From: Leptospirales bacterium
Lineage (GTDB): Bacteria; Spirochaetota; Leptospiria; Leptospirales; Leptonemataceae
Assembly: GCA_019694655.1 (NCBI GenBank)
Contig: JAIBBN010000004.1
Span: 1-64,000 of the forward strand
Direction: 5' to 3'
DNA length: 64,000 nt
Part shown: piece after piece, positions 1 through 9,029 of the stretch
How positions within the stretch are numbered: the first letter of the stretch is position 1
Layout of the letters: every line of letters begins with the position of its first letter
The notes under the pieces: model-generated
Seen by the model: the letters and a program-made list of their open reading frames with translations, nothing else
Told to the model about the DNA's origin: nothing
Databases searched by the model: none
Position numbers and translations under genes: made by a program

Positions 1-152
1 AACCGCTCAGCGCAACAATTGCGCCCGGCGGCATGACTACATTTACCATGGACAACTTCAACGGCGGCATGACCGCAACCACCTTAACGATTCCCAACAA
101 TGACAGCAACGAATCAAGTTATGTAATAAATTTTGCCGGGTGCAATTGCTGA
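1..152 (+). CDS. C-terminal fragment of a choice-of-anchor D domain protein
   Basis: The gene runs in from the left edge; the last 49 codons are visible in the frame starting at base 3 and end with TGA at 150-152. The peptide contains TTFTMDNFNGG followed by TLTIPNNDSNESSYVINFAG. This is the typical end of a choice-of-anchor D (HYDIN/ASPM-like immunoglobulin-fold) repeat, in which a 'tFtv.f...G...tltI.nnD..e..y.i.l.G' pattern recurs. Such repeats occur in large secreted or surface proteins. The stop codon overlaps the ATG of the next gene by one base (TGATG), so the two are probably co-translated. The rest of the protein, including any signal peptide, lies outside the window. Confidence 0.6.
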   Translation, partial: PLSATIAPGGMTTFTMDNFNGGMTATTLTIPNNDSNESSYVINFAGCNC

Positions 153-919
153 TGAGTAGCTTCAGGAAACGTTCCGCTCTTTCTTGTCTCTTGATAGCTT
201 TACTTCTCAATGCCTGTATCGAAGCGCAATTGCAAAGTCCGGCTGCGGACCGACGCGTGGTTCTTGCTTCGCCCGAGGCAGCCTGCGAAACGATTGGCGA
301 ATTTTCACGCTGGTATCTGCTTTTTGGAGTTCTGCCGCTGCCCTGGATCAGCGACTCGCCGGAGTTTTCCACTGCCGACAATCGTTCGATGCGCATTCAA
401 GAAAAGATCAGCTGGCTGGATGCAGCCATCACTCTTGGCGGCGGCTGGCTGCTGTCGCTAACGCGACGCACCCTGGAGCTGCAAAGTTGCGAAGAGCATC
501 TGGCGGTCGTAGGCGCCGCCGAGCGACAGGCCGAGCTGCAAAGCCAGCTGGATGCGCTGATGCGCGGCGCAGGCAGGGTTGTGCTGCATTTGCAGGATGA
601 ATCGATTCGTAGCGGTCGCGTCGTCGAAATCAGCGCCGATGAGATTGTACTGGAGCGCGACGATATTCCGGCGACGCCTGCGGCTGTCTTTGATCGAGTC
701 ACGCTCAAAACCGGCCAGGTCCTGGAGGGCAAAATCACCAACCAGACGGCCAACAGCGTCGTTATCGACCTTGGCGGACGGACGCGTCGCCTGTTGAAAC
801 GGGACATTGCACGCATCGATCTATCTGTAGCGGCAGGCGGGACGAATGCCGCGCAGAGCGCCGATCAAATGCTGCATATTCCGCGGGCGCAAATTGTGCG
901 CATTGCGCTGCATCAATAG
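152..919 (+). CDS. Lipoprotein with Lsm/SH3-like beta segments, function unknown
   Basis: This 255-residue protein starts at the ATG overlapping the upstream TGA; a GTG 12 bases earlier is possible but lengthens the signal peptide needlessly. Residues 1-21 are a lipoprotein signal peptide (basic start, hydrophobic core, LLNAC lipobox, lipidated Cys at 21). Residues about 50-70 hold a WYLLFGVLPL segment, a pattern seen in small leptospiral lipoproteins. The C-terminal half has two short beta-rich segments, RSGRVVEISADEIVLE and LKTGQVLEGKITNQTANSVV, which read like Lsm-type or SH3-type barrels that occur in periplasmic spirochaete proteins. It ends seven bases inside the convergent minus-strand gene. 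No enzyme motif is visible. The lipoprotein call is firm; the function is unknown. Confidence 0.75.
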   Translation: MSSFRKRSALSCLLIALLLNACIEAQLQSPAADRRVVLASPEAACETIGEFSRWYLLFGVLPLPWISDSPEFSTADNRSMRIQEKISWLDAAITLGGGWLLSLTRRTLELQSCEEHLAVVGAAERQAELQSQLDALMRGAGRVVLHLQDESIRSGRVVEISADEIVLERDDIPATPAAVFDRVTLKTGQVLEGKITNQTANSVVIDLGGRTRRLLKRDIARIDLSVAAGGTNAAQSADQMLHIPRAQIVRIALHQ

Positions 920-3135
920 CCGGCAATGATGCTGCGGGCCTCCTCGCGCAGGCCCGTCATTCGGCTGCGCTCCTCGCTGCGCAGCAGCGGCATCCCCAGG
1001 TTGCGCTGCATCCATTGTTCGGTGGGCGTGTGGCGAAAGGATGATTGGGAAGAAGCGCTGAGCGCCTCCAGCATCAGTCGCGAATAGTTGACGGCAAACA
1101 TAAAGCGCACCCCTGGGCGGCTGTTGTCGGCCCGGCGCCGACCGGTTTTTTCGCCGCGATTTTTTCGAACGCGATCCTCCTCGAGATAGTATTCTTCGAT
1201 ACATTCGCGGAAGGTGAGTTCGCCGCTGCGAAAGTAAGCCAGCGCATCCGGCAGGCAATCGTACACAAATTGACCGAGGGCAAAGAAAAAGGCCGGCGGA
1301 CCGGGGCTGCGCGCGGCATCATAGATGATTCGCAGCAGACGGGCGTTGTCGCCGCCTACCGGGTAGTACAGGGTGTGATTGAACTTCTGGTACCATCCGC
1401 CCACAACGATGCCATCCTCCTCCGGAGGCGAACCCAGTTCGGCCGGGCTTCGGCTCTCGCCCAGCGCGGTCGTTCGAAAATCAGGGAAATCCAGGCGGTG
1501 GATCTCGCGCATTGGCGCGCAGCTGCCGGGCAATAGTAGCAGCAGCATATTTTGCAGCGTTTCACTGCCCCGCTTCTCCAGCACAATACGTTCGCGCTGC
1601 AGCTGCCTCCGCGGCAAATCGGGGTCCACGAGCGTCGCCAGGCGCAAAAGACAATCCGCCGTTGCTCGCGTATTGAGTTCTTGCAAAATGATCGGCGGGC
1701 AGCCGCGTCGCTGTTCCGGGCGGTCTTTCCAGAGGCGCATAATTGGATTGAGCGTCATCGCGCCGTGACGCAGGCCGGGCGTGACAGAATAGCCGCCAAC
1801 GCTTCGCCGCACCGGTCGCAGACGACGCACCGCAATGTCTCGCGCTTGCTTGAGATAGTGCGACTCAAAGAGCGGATCGCCACGGAACTCCCCGGGAATT
1901 TCCTGCAGCATTCCAGCAAATCGAAAGCGCGGCGGGCAGTCAGCAGTTGGCGTCGCTTCGCGGGGGCCCTGCTGGCCGAATTGGTAGAGGGCTTCGATTT
2001 GCCGGTCGATTTCCGCGAGTCGTAAGAGGATTTCTTCAATGCGCGCTGCAGCGGAATCTCCTCCGCTCTGTTGCCATCGATGCAGAGTTCTGCGCAAAAC
2101 CTCGTCGCGGGCCTGCTTCTGGCGCAGCAGGAACTGTCGCCGCGCAGACAGCGTTTCGCCGGCCTGCATGGCCCCCTGGCGTCGCAGACGAATTTCGCGC
2201 AGTTGGAGGCGATGCAGCTGTCCGAGGATGGCGGCTACACTGCGCGCCGCCGCCGCCAGCGGTCTTGCGCCGCGCGCCCGTTCATAGAGCGCCAGCGCTC
2301 CCCGGCTCTGGCCCAGAAGATCCGGAATGCGGCGAATCAGTTCGCGCTCATTCTCCCCCAGAACCTGAAGTTCGCCGCGCTGCAGTCGATGCAGCAGGTT
2401 GCGCGCCGCTGCATCGGGCAGTTGTTTCCAGAGCTGCTGCTCCGCCGCAAGGCGCAAGGCAATAAGGGCCAGACGATCGCCGTCGCGGATCAGCTGGCTG
2501 CGCAGCGTCGTACCGTCCTTTTGTAGCTCATCGAGCGATAGATCCAATGCCGGTCCCAGTTGTTCCAGCGCCTCCAACCGTTGCTGCCGTTCCTCGCGCA
2601 GACGCCAGAGCTGGCGAAAAGGCGCCAGCTGTACAATCAGATCGTCGGTCAAGCCCTGCAGATACTGGCTCAGGTAGTAGATTGAAAACGAGGATGAAAA
2701 TGTGAGAGCCTGCTGGTATTGATCGAGGATTGCCTGGTGCAGCGCCGGTCCAACGGAACTCTCGCTCTGCTGCTCCGGGATGCCGAGGTCGCAAAGCGTC
2801 CCGCCCTCAAAAAATGGCTCCGTGAAGATGGCGGTATCGCGACCAAAAAGGGCGCGCGCCGCAGCGACATCAATGACTCGATACCAGTATTGTCGAAAAC
2901 GTTCGGAGGCCAGAGTCGCAAAGCTATGCAGCGCGCGATGCGACGGTTCGCTGCGCCAATCCGGCGGCGCCAGCGGAGTTTTGAATTCCAGCCAGTGGGC
3001 CGATCGTAGCGCTGCTGCGTCCAGCCGCAGCGTCTGAAAGCGGACCCGCCGCGGCCGAAAATAGCGTCGCCCGCTGGCATCGACGGTCAAGCCGGCGCGC
3101 GCATCGTCGAGCAAACGCCTCGCGAGCTCGCTCAC
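913..3135 (-). CDS. Large hypothetical cytoplasmic protein (740 aa)
   Basis: I do not recognise this 740-residue protein. It starts with GTG directly after the TAA of the upstream gene with no base between, which indicates translational coupling to the degenerate HD-GYP gene. There is no signal peptide or membrane segment. The central part (about residues 170-390) is Leu/Arg/Gln/Glu-rich and probably helical or coiled coil. The C-terminal third is more globular, with aromatic segments such as GGWYQKFNHTLYYPVGG and FFFALGQFVYDCLPDALAYF, followed by a basic stretch (RKNRGEKTGRRR). Its stop overlaps the convergent lipoprotein gene by seven bases. The even coding quality across more than 2 kb and the coupling argue that it is real. 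Confidence 0.75.
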   Translation of the reverse strand: MSELARRLLDDARAGLTVDASGRRYFRPRRVRFQTLRLDAAALRSAHWLEFKTPLAPPDWRSEPSHRALHSFATLASERFRQYWYRVIDVAAARALFGRDTAIFTEPFFEGGTLCDLGIPEQQSESSVGPALHQAILDQYQQALTFSSSFSIYYLSQYLQGLTDDLIVQLAPFRQLWRLREERQQRLEALEQLGPALDLSLDELQKDGTTLRSQLIRDGDRLALIALRLAAEQQLWKQLPDAAARNLLHRLQRGELQVLGENERELIRRIPDLLGQSRGALALYERARGARPLAAAARSVAAILGQLHRLQLREIRLRRQGAMQAGETLSARRQFLLRQKQARDEVLRRTLHRWQQSGGDSAAARIEEILLRLAEIDRQIEALYQFGQQGPREATPTADCPPRFRFAGMLQEIPGEFRGDPLFESHYLKQARDIAVRRLRPVRRSVGGYSVTPGLRHGAMTLNPIMRLWKDRPEQRRGCPPIILQELNTRATADCLLRLATLVDPDLPRRQLQRERIVLEKRGSETLQNMLLLLLPGSCAPMREIHRLDFPDFRTTALGESRSPAELGSPPEEDGIVVGGWYQKFNHTLYYPVGGDNARLLRIIYDAARSPGPPAFFFALGQFVYDCLPDALAYFRSGELTFRECIEEYYLEEDRVRKNRGEKTGRRRADNSRPGVRFMFAVNYSRLMLEALSASSQSSFRHTPTEQWMQRNLGMPLLRSEERSRMTGLREEARSIIAGY

Positions 3136-4602
3136 TTACTCGCTGGCGGCGGGGTCGACGGCGCCCCGGCGTCGACCGGCAGTCAATTCAGTGAAGCGAC
3201 GGTGCATTTCTTCGTCGTAGTGAGCATCGACGGCATAGACAATATGCCGCGAATCGTCGCGCAACAAATCAAATTTTGCAAAGCGCGGATCCGGTCGGAG
3301 GTGATCGAGATCGAATCGAACGAAGCACATGCGCGGCGTGCGAGCGATTTCAGGCTGGATGGTTGCAAAGCGCGAAACCTGCGGCTTGCTCTGGTAGCGG
3401 CTGGCCGCGTCGATCTGGCAAACCTCAAAGAAGGGCCGGCCATCGGAACCGCGGGAGGCGACGATCACAAAATCGCCCTCGGTGATGATGCGCTCATTGT
3501 CGCACAGGCTCATGGCAACATGGTCCAGAAACTCGCGCACAATTCGATCGGTGTAGGTAAAAAAGGAATTGTTCACGATCATCTGCACTGCGCGGCGCGG
3601 TGAAAATGCGTCGCGCCACGACGTTTTGGAGGTGAGCGATGCAAATTCCGAGGCCAGCGCCAGAACGTTGGCGTCCTCATCGTAGGCCAGATCCGTCTTC
3701 AGCAGTTGCAGTTGTTTGCGCACATCGGCGGCGATGTGGTCCTTGCCGGGTTCCGTCCGATAGCGCTCTTCCAGGGAGTTCAGCTTGCCCAGCAGCAGCT
3801 TCATATTCGGGTAGTTGTTGCCCGCGGCGCCCGTACGCATCGGTCGGTGGTGGCAGAGAATATTGCGCTTCACTCTGGGATCAATGCTTGGTTCGTGAGC
3901 CAGCATCAGGTAGGACATCATCGGATGGTTGCGAATGTATTCCATCTGTGCGTCGCTCAGCGAAGCATCGGCTGGCATCTGCATGCGACCATAGCCAATG
4001 TCACAGAGCAGGGCGCTCATCATCAAGACATTGACCTGATCCGCAATGCGCTGCTGGTCGCGCAGGCTCTGCGCTTTCATGCCGCGTGTTTTCAAGGCCA
4101 TGGAGACAACGGTGCGCTTGACAGCCATCTCCACTTCCTGCTCGGCCCCCATGCCGGTCATCAGTTCGATGATATTGACGAGGCCGTTCATGGCGTCCGG
4201 CTGCTGTTCAAAATCCTGGAAGAGTTTATTCAACCGTTCGCTGGACTGCTTGGCATGGAGCGACGTGATTGTGCCGCGTTTGAGCTGCCCAAAAAGCTCC
4301 GCTGTATCGTGCGTCAGGCCGCCGGCATGGTCCTCGGTCAGCAGTTTGACATCGCTGAGTCCGTCGTTGTTGCCCTCGCCCTTTTTCTTCTTGATGCCGA
4401 GGACATCCATGTCGTCGGTATTGTAGTAGATGCCCTGCTGGACAAAGCGCAGCAACCGATCGATTTCAGCGTCGCTGGCCTGTTCCTTCTTATAGATAAG
4501 AATCTGTCCGTCCTTATTGTAGAAATGGACCGGGATTTCGCGTTGCGTCCGAAATCGATCAATGGTCTCTGGCGAGAACTCAAACAGATGATATTCGCCC
4601 AT
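3136..4602 (-). CDS. Degenerate HD-GYP-like protein
   Basis: The 488-residue protein is laid out like an HD-GYP cyclic-di-GMP phosphodiesterase but with key residues changed. The usual LHDIGK motif reads LCDIGYGRMQMP (about residues 199-210), so the metal-binding His of the HD pair is Cys. The HP motif (RNHPMMSYLML) and HH motif (ILCHHRP, about 250) remain, but GYP is replaced by NNYP. The later Asp-containing 'aDaFdAL' motif reads ASEFASLTSKTSW. Catalysis is therefore doubtful; a binding or regulatory role is more likely. The N-terminal 130 residues are a separate domain. I chose ATG at 4602 (MGEYHLF), which follows AAGGA very closely; an in-frame ATG at 4659 adds 19 basic residues. The stop abuts the next gene's GTG. 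Confidence 0.7.
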   Translation of the reverse strand: MGEYHLFEFSPETIDRFRTQREIPVHFYNKDGQILIYKKEQASDAEIDRLLRFVQQGIYYNTDDMDVLGIKKKKGEGNNDGLSDVKLLTEDHAGGLTHDTAELFGQLKRGTITSLHAKQSSERLNKLFQDFEQQPDAMNGLVNIIELMTGMGAEQEVEMAVKRTVVSMALKTRGMKAQSLRDQQRIADQVNVLMMSALLCDIGYGRMQMPADASLSDAQMEYIRNHPMMSYLMLAHEPSIDPRVKRNILCHHRPMRTGAAGNNYPNMKLLLGKLNSLEERYRTEPGKDHIAADVRKQLQLLKTDLAYDEDANVLALASEFASLTSKTSWRDAFSPRRAVQMIVNNSFFTYTDRIVREFLDHVAMSLCDNERIITEGDFVIVASRGSDGRPFFEVCQIDAASRYQSKPQVSRFATIQPEIARTPRMCFVRFDLDHLRPDPRFAKFDLLRDDSRHIVYAVDAHYDEEMHRRFTELTAGRRRGAVDPAASE

Positions 4603-4828
4603 TTCCTTGAACCGACGACCAGACTGAGGCCGCCGTCCCTTGAAGCAACAAACATACAATCGGTCGGGACCCCTGCGGCCCGCGCCCGGTCTGCAGGCGG
4701 CTGGCCGGAAGCGCAGAGGGCATGTTTTTGTTGAATGATCGTCCTCTATCCGGCGTCATGACAGCCGCCGGCGGCGACGCCTCGCCGTGCAAAGGGGCCT
4801 GCCCTCTCCGGGATAACGTCAGGATTCT

Positions 4829-6901
4829 GTGAGCATTTTTCTCCGATTGTTGTCCTACACCCTGCGCTACCGCTGGCGCTTTACCGCCGGGGTGCTGATA
4901 TCCTTTCTCAGCGCGGCGCTTGCTGGACTTTCGTTGACTCTGTTCATACCTTTGTTCGACGCCCTTGGCGCCCGCGATGACCGCTTTGAGATGCAGTTTT
5001 CGCGCGAGGAGCGGCGGCTGCTGGCCAATGCCGCCCACCGTCAATTTGTAGATATGCTATTTTCGCCGCGCGGCCTGGATATGATCCGGCAGCCAAATCT
5101 GGCGGCAATGTACACAAAAGCGGGCGTGCCGGATTGGACGCTGATCAATACCGAGCAACGCATCGACCAGGCCTTTGCGACGCAGGCGTTGCAGAACTTA
5201 ACCCGTGATCGAATTACGCGCAGTTTGCCGCGGACCGAAGGAGCGCGGCTGGAAACAATTATCAAAGCTAAACTATGGATCAATGAACAGGGCTTCGCTC
5301 CGCGCGAGGTGGTATGGTATGCCTGTCTGGCATTCATTCCGGCCAGTTTGCTCAAACTTGGGCTGCTGCTGGCCTGCGTCCGACTGATTGCCGGCACCGG
5401 CTACAAGGCAGTACGCGATCTGCGCGATGAGCTCTACCGCCGCGTCCAGCGCTTGAAGCTTACGCAATTCTATTCGGAACGCAGCGGAGAACTTGGCAGC
5501 CGCATTGTGAATGATGTAGAGATTGTGGCCGCCGTCATTTCCAGTAACTTACGCGACGCGATCACTAACCTGTTCATCATTCTGACGCACCTGCCCCTGC
5601 TGGCCCTGTTGAATCATAAGTTGCTGCTGGTTTCGCTGGCTGCCATTCCGATCATGATGTCGCCGATTACCCTGTTTGCACGGAAGATCCGGCGTTCCGT
5701 GGACCGCAGCCAGTCCCTGCTGGCAGGATTGAACGGCCATCTGCAGGAGACCATCTCCGGCATGCGCGTGATCCGTTCGGCCGGCGCCGAGGGCTATGAG
5801 ATCAATCGCTTCAGTCAGGTGAATCACCGCTTCTACTGGCGAACCTTCAAGCAGATGCTCTATCTGAAACTGGGCGTCTACCTGGTGGAGTTGAATTCGG
5901 TGCTGGTGGCTCTGGCGATCATGGGCGCCGGCGCCTACTATCTGGACCGAACGAACTTTACCCAGGGAGAATTTATGGGCTTTATGCTCTTGATGCTCTC
6001 TATGATACGACCGGTCATTCAGTTGAGCGGAATGTTTGGCAAGTTCCAGGCCGGTGCGGCCGCCGGCGCCCGGATATTCAATCTCATGGATCGCGAGCCA
6101 GAGAATGTCGATCCGCCCCAGCCGCGGGCGCTACACCGCTTGCACAGATCCATTCGCTTTCACAATGTTCGTTTTACCTATCCCGGAGCGGAGCGCGAGG
6201 TGCTGCACGGCATCGATCTGGACATTCCGGTTGGAAGCACGGTGGCGCTGGTAGGCGAAAGTGGCAGCGGCAAGTCGACGCTGATGGATTTGATGGCGCG
6301 ATTTTTTGATCCGACCCACGGACGCATTCTGGTGGACGGCGCAGATATCCGTGAATTCAGGATCGCCGATCATCGCTCGCGTATTGGCATCGTTACCCAG
6401 GAGATCTTTCTTTTTTACGGAACCATATTTCAAAACATTGCCTACGGCTCTCCCAATCACAATCGACGCGAAGTCGTGAAGGCGGCGCGCCTCGCCTATG
6501 CCCACGATTTCATCAAGGAATTCTACGAGGGCTATCAGACGTTGGTCGGAAATCGCGGGGTCGCGTTGTCCGGCGGTCAGCGGCAGCGCATCGCCATTGC
6601 TCGCGCCTTGTTGCGCGACCCGGAAATACTGATCCTGGACGAGGCCACATCAGCTCTCGACGCTGAAAGCGAGCGCCTGGTACAGCAAGCGCTGGAACGA
6701 CTTTTTCAGAACCGCACTACCTTTGTCATTGCTCATCGTCTCTCTACAATTGAGAATGCCGATCGCATCATCGTTCTCTCCGAAGGGCGCATCGCCGATA
6801 TCGGCTCGCACCAGGAGTTGCTGGCGCGGGGCGGCTTGTATGCAAGGCTTTACGAGATCAGCAAACAGGGCGGAGCGATTGGCCCGGCTGTATCGCACTG
6901 A
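4829..6901 (+). CDS. ABC exporter, MsbA-like, with long periplasmic insertion
   Basis: This 690-residue half-transporter has an N-terminal six-helix membrane domain and a C-terminal ATPase. The nucleotide-binding motifs are complete: Walker A GESGSGKST (about 476-484), signature LSGGQRQRIAIARALL (about 580), Walker B ILILDEATSALD (about 600) and H-loop IAHRLSTI (about 634). It would act as an inner-membrane homodimer exporting a lipid such as lipid A/LPS core, or another hydrophobic substrate. MsbA-type proteins are usually near 580-600 residues; the excess is a hydrophilic segment of roughly 100 residues between the first two membrane helices (about 50-165), expected in the periplasm. It starts at GTG preceded by AGGA. 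It stands alone between divergent and unrelated genes, so the substrate is not fixed by context. Confidence 0.85.
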   Translation: MSIFLRLLSYTLRYRWRFTAGVLISFLSAALAGLSLTLFIPLFDALGARDDRFEMQFSREERRLLANAAHRQFVDMLFSPRGLDMIRQPNLAAMYTKAGVPDWTLINTEQRIDQAFATQALQNLTRDRITRSLPRTEGARLETIIKAKLWINEQGFAPREVVWYACLAFIPASLLKLGLLLACVRLIAGTGYKAVRDLRDELYRRVQRLKLTQFYSERSGELGSRIVNDVEIVAAVISSNLRDAITNLFIILTHLPLLALLNHKLLLVSLAAIPIMMSPITLFARKIRRSVDRSQSLLAGLNGHLQETISGMRVIRSAGAEGYEINRFSQVNHRFYWRTFKQMLYLKLGVYLVELNSVLVALAIMGAGAYYLDRTNFTQGEFMGFMLLMLSMIRPVIQLSGMFGKFQAGAAAGARIFNLMDREPENVDPPQPRALHRLHRSIRFHNVRFTYPGAEREVLHGIDLDIPVGSTVALVGESGSGKSTLMDLMARFFDPTHGRILVDGADIREFRIADHRSRIGIVTQEIFLFYGTIFQNIAYGSPNHNRREVVKAARLAYAHDFIKEFYEGYQTLVGNRGVALSGGQRQRIAIARALLRDPEILILDEATSALDAESERLVQQALERLFQNRTTFVIAHRLSTIENADRIIVLSEGRIADIGSHQELLARGGLYARLYEISKQGGAIGPAVSH

Positions 6902-6993
6902 GAATTTGCCGCTGGCGGCGACCGGTCGGTCCAGATTGGGCTGCGGAAATCGCTGGCGCGCAAAGCTCGCTGGCGAAAGCATGTTTCCCCGAC

Positions 6994-7434
6994 ATGAAGC
7001 GCCTCTTGCTGGTTGATGATAACGACAAGTATGCTCGTCTGCTGACCGAGTACTTTGAACCCCTGGGCTATCGCTGCGAGCGGGCCGTTGATGCCGCCAG
7101 CGGCTGGCAAATGCTGCAGTCGCAGGGGCCGGAGGCCTACCAGGTGCTGGTCACTGATATCACCATGGAGTCGCAGCTGGCCGGGGTTTACATGCTGCGC
7201 AGGTTCCAGAAAGCGGGCTTCCGCGGCACAGTAGTAGTTGCCTCTACAGGTTTTGATGCGCCAGGCGGCATGCCCCTATCCCGGCTGGTCTTGCGCTTTT
7301 GCGGCGTCCATTTTCTGATCCCGAAAACTACGGTGCTGGCCAGCGCCCCACTCTTCTATCCCATAGCCTTTTTTTCCAGCCCGCTCCGAAATTTTGTAGA
7401 AGCTGCCGCTTCGAACCGCGAGACCCGGGCCTGA
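6994..7434 (+). CDS. Stand-alone response regulator receiver protein
   Basis: This 146-residue protein is a single CheY-like receiver domain. It has the acidic pair in LLLVDDND (D8, D9), the phospho-acceptor in VLVTDITME (about residue 53), a Ser/Thr position in VVASTGFD and a conserved Lys in FLIPKT. There is no output domain and no histidine kinase next to it, so it is an orphan that probably works by protein contact or by phosphotransfer. The C-terminal 25 residues after the receiver fold are not recognisable. The start ATG gives the canonical short N-terminus. Confidence 0.85.
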   Translation: MKRLLLVDDNDKYARLLTEYFEPLGYRCERAVDAASGWQMLQSQGPEAYQVLVTDITMESQLAGVYMLRRFQKAGFRGTVVVASTGFDAPGGMPLSRLVLRFCGVHFLIPKTTVLASAPLFYPIAFFSSPLRNFVEAAASNRETRA

Positions 7435-7552
7435 TCGGAGTTGCGCATTTCTGGCGATCCGCTGCACGCTTCTAAGCGTCCAATCGGTAGGCCGTGGTGT
7501 TGAGCAAGGGCGGGAGTCGCGGCAGCGCGTCTTGTCCCGGGAAGACCGACAA

Positions 7553-7580
7553 TTGCGCAGGCCGGCCGGCGGAATATAAA
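7553..7580 (+). promoter_or_regulatory. Putative sigma-70-type promoter for the CsgG/TPR lipoprotein gene
   Basis: TTGCGC (7553-7558) and TATAAA (7575-7580) are separated by 16 bases. The -10 box matches five of six consensus positions; the -35 box is weak. The predicted transcript would begin about 16-20 bases before the ATG at 7603, leaving a short leader containing AGGTG. The AT-rich -10 stands out against GC-rich flanks. Confidence 0.4.
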
Positions 7581-7602
7581 TAGAGACAGGTGTCGCCTTT
7601 CT

Positions 7603-8673
7603 ATGAAACACTATCTTCCTGTGCGCATCTCCCGCGTGGCAGCAATGGCCCTTCTGGCGCTGGGTTGCGGGCCATCGATCCCCATTCGTTTCCCGCAATT
7701 TCCGGATCAGACCGGCAGCCAGTTGCGGACTGTAACCGAGGGTCGCCGTAACGTTGGCATTGTGGCCGCGGAATCCTCCCGCGGCGATAGCGGCTATTCC
7801 GGCGGCGACTGGACAGCAACGATGGAGGCGGCCCTGACCAATCAGATTTCCGAACGCGGCTACTTCAACCTCGTCGACATCAGCTCGCGTAAGGAACGAT
7901 TGCGCGAGCTGGCTTACACCCAGAGCGGCATGACCGCCGAGTCATTGCAGATTGGGCGGGAGCTGCAGATCAATTTGCTGCTCATTGTTCGCCCCACTTC
8001 GCGTCCCAAGGTTGAGTGCCGCGTTGAGCAACGCACAGACTATGCTGGTTCGGCGCTGGCGCTTGCTTCCGCTGCGGCCTCGGGCAACAGCAACAATGCC
8101 GGTCTTCAGAAGAAACCGACCGGCGTTCTCTCGCTCACTGTCTACGTGCAGGGCATTCTGGTGAACGTCGAAACCGGTCGGACGCTCAGCTACGCTAATA
8201 GCGAACCCTTTGTTCTGGCGGCCGATGTTGGCGATTCAAGCTGCCCATCGCAGCTGGAGGCCTTTGACGGCGCCTTGCAACTTGCGGCGCGCAATATCGC
8301 CTCGCGGCTTTCGCCAGAGGTGGTCACGGTCAACGTGCCGCTGCTGGCCGACACGGACGAACTCAATGGACCCAATACCGACCGAGTGCAGGGCTGGTTG
8401 GAAGCAGGCAATGAGTGGGCTGAATCCGAAAACTTTGAACAGGCTGCAAAAAGCTGGCAGCGTGCGCTGAATGAAAGCGACGGAGAATCGGTTTCAGCGC
8501 TCTGGAATCTGGCCGTATACGCCTGGTATTCTGGCGACTATGATCGCGCCGAGCAGTACTTTGAAAAGGCGCTGGATGGCGCCGGACCTTCCTGGTTGGA
8601 CGGCGCCAAACGTCGTTTGATCTCGCAATTTCGCGAGCAGAAGTCGCTGGAGCGCGGCGGACCGCAGCGGTGA
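7603..8673 (+). CDS. Lipoprotein with CsgG-like body and C-terminal TPR
   Basis: The 356-residue protein has a signal peptide ending in the lipobox LLALGC (Cys about 22). The middle (about 50-250) has the run of features seen in CsgG/LpoB-like lipoproteins: an early beta strand NVGIVAAESS, a helix with WTATMEAALTNQISERGYFNLVD-type spacing, a later strand LQINLLLIVRP, then SLTVYVQGILVNVETGRTL. The C-terminus (about 265-335) contains two tetratricopeptide units, including FEQAAKSWQRALNE and DYDRAEQYFEKAL. Such proteins sit in the outer or inner membrane periplasmic leaflet and scaffold envelope assemblies. The stop overlaps the GTG of the next gene (GTGA). Family assignment is by fold impression only. 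Confidence 0.65.
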   Translation: MKHYLPVRISRVAAMALLALGCGPSIPIRFPQFPDQTGSQLRTVTEGRRNVGIVAAESSRGDSGYSGGDWTATMEAALTNQISERGYFNLVDISSRKERLRELAYTQSGMTAESLQIGRELQINLLLIVRPTSRPKVECRVEQRTDYAGSALALASAAASGNSNNAGLQKKPTGVLSLTVYVQGILVNVETGRTLSYANSEPFVLAADVGDSSCPSQLEAFDGALQLAARNIASRLSPEVVTVNVPLLADTDELNGPNTDRVQGWLEAGNEWAESENFEQAAKSWQRALNESDGESVSALWNLAVYAWYSGDYDRAEQYFEKALDGAGPSWLDGAKRRLISQFREQKSLERGGPQR

Positions 8674-9029
8674 GCAAGGGAAGGGGCCGCTGGCTTGCTG
8701 TCTTGCTCAGTGTGCTGAGCCTGGCCGCCATTTTTTCAGGCGTCCGTTGCACCTTGCGCACGTCGCCCAATGCCGAAGAGTGTCGCAAAGGTTTGCGCAA
8801 TTTCCTGCGACTGCAGACCGGCGGCGCGCTGAGCGAAGCGCAACTGGATCAGCTCTTGAATCAGGGCGAAAGCCCGGCCATGGCGGAGCAAGTCTGCATT
8901 AAGAAGAAATCGCGTCTACAGGTTGAGTGCGAGATCGAAGCAAAATCGATTGAGGAGCTGCGCCTCTGCCGTCGGCTGGCGCCGCCCCCGAATTCGGGAA
9001 GTGCTAGCGAGGCGCCGCACACTCCTTGA
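8670..9029 (+). CDS. Small exported Cys-patterned protein, resembling leptospiral TIGR04454-type proteins
   Basis: This 119-residue protein starts with GTG overlapping the upstream TGA. A signal sequence spans residues 1-27 (RGRWLAVLLSVLSLAAIFSG). The mature part has Cys in EECRKGL, EQVCIKKK, VECEIEAK and LRLCRRL; the spacing and the 'C..k......C..eAks.eeL..C' pattern resemble the small leptospiral lipoprotein family TIGR04454. The possible lipid Cys is in SGVRC, which is a poor lipobox, so it may instead be a soluble periplasmic protein stabilised by disulfides. It ends 26 bases inside the convergent lipoprotein gene. Function is unknown. Confidence 0.6.
   Translation: MSKGRGRWLAVLLSVLSLAAIFSGVRCTLRTSPNAEECRKGLRNFLRLQTGGALSEAQLDQLLNQGESPAMAEQVCIKKKSRLQVECEIEAKSIEELRLCRRLAPPPNSGSASEAPHTP

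Noticed and set aside
3136-4602. Calling this an active c-di-GMP phosphodiesterase
   Set aside because: The metal His and the GYP motif are changed (LCDIG, NNYP), so activity cannot be assumed.
3706-4734. A 342-codon plus-strand open frame opposite the HD-GYP-like gene
   Set aside because: The minus strand encodes a protein with recognisable HD-GYP motif remnants and is coupled to the next gene.
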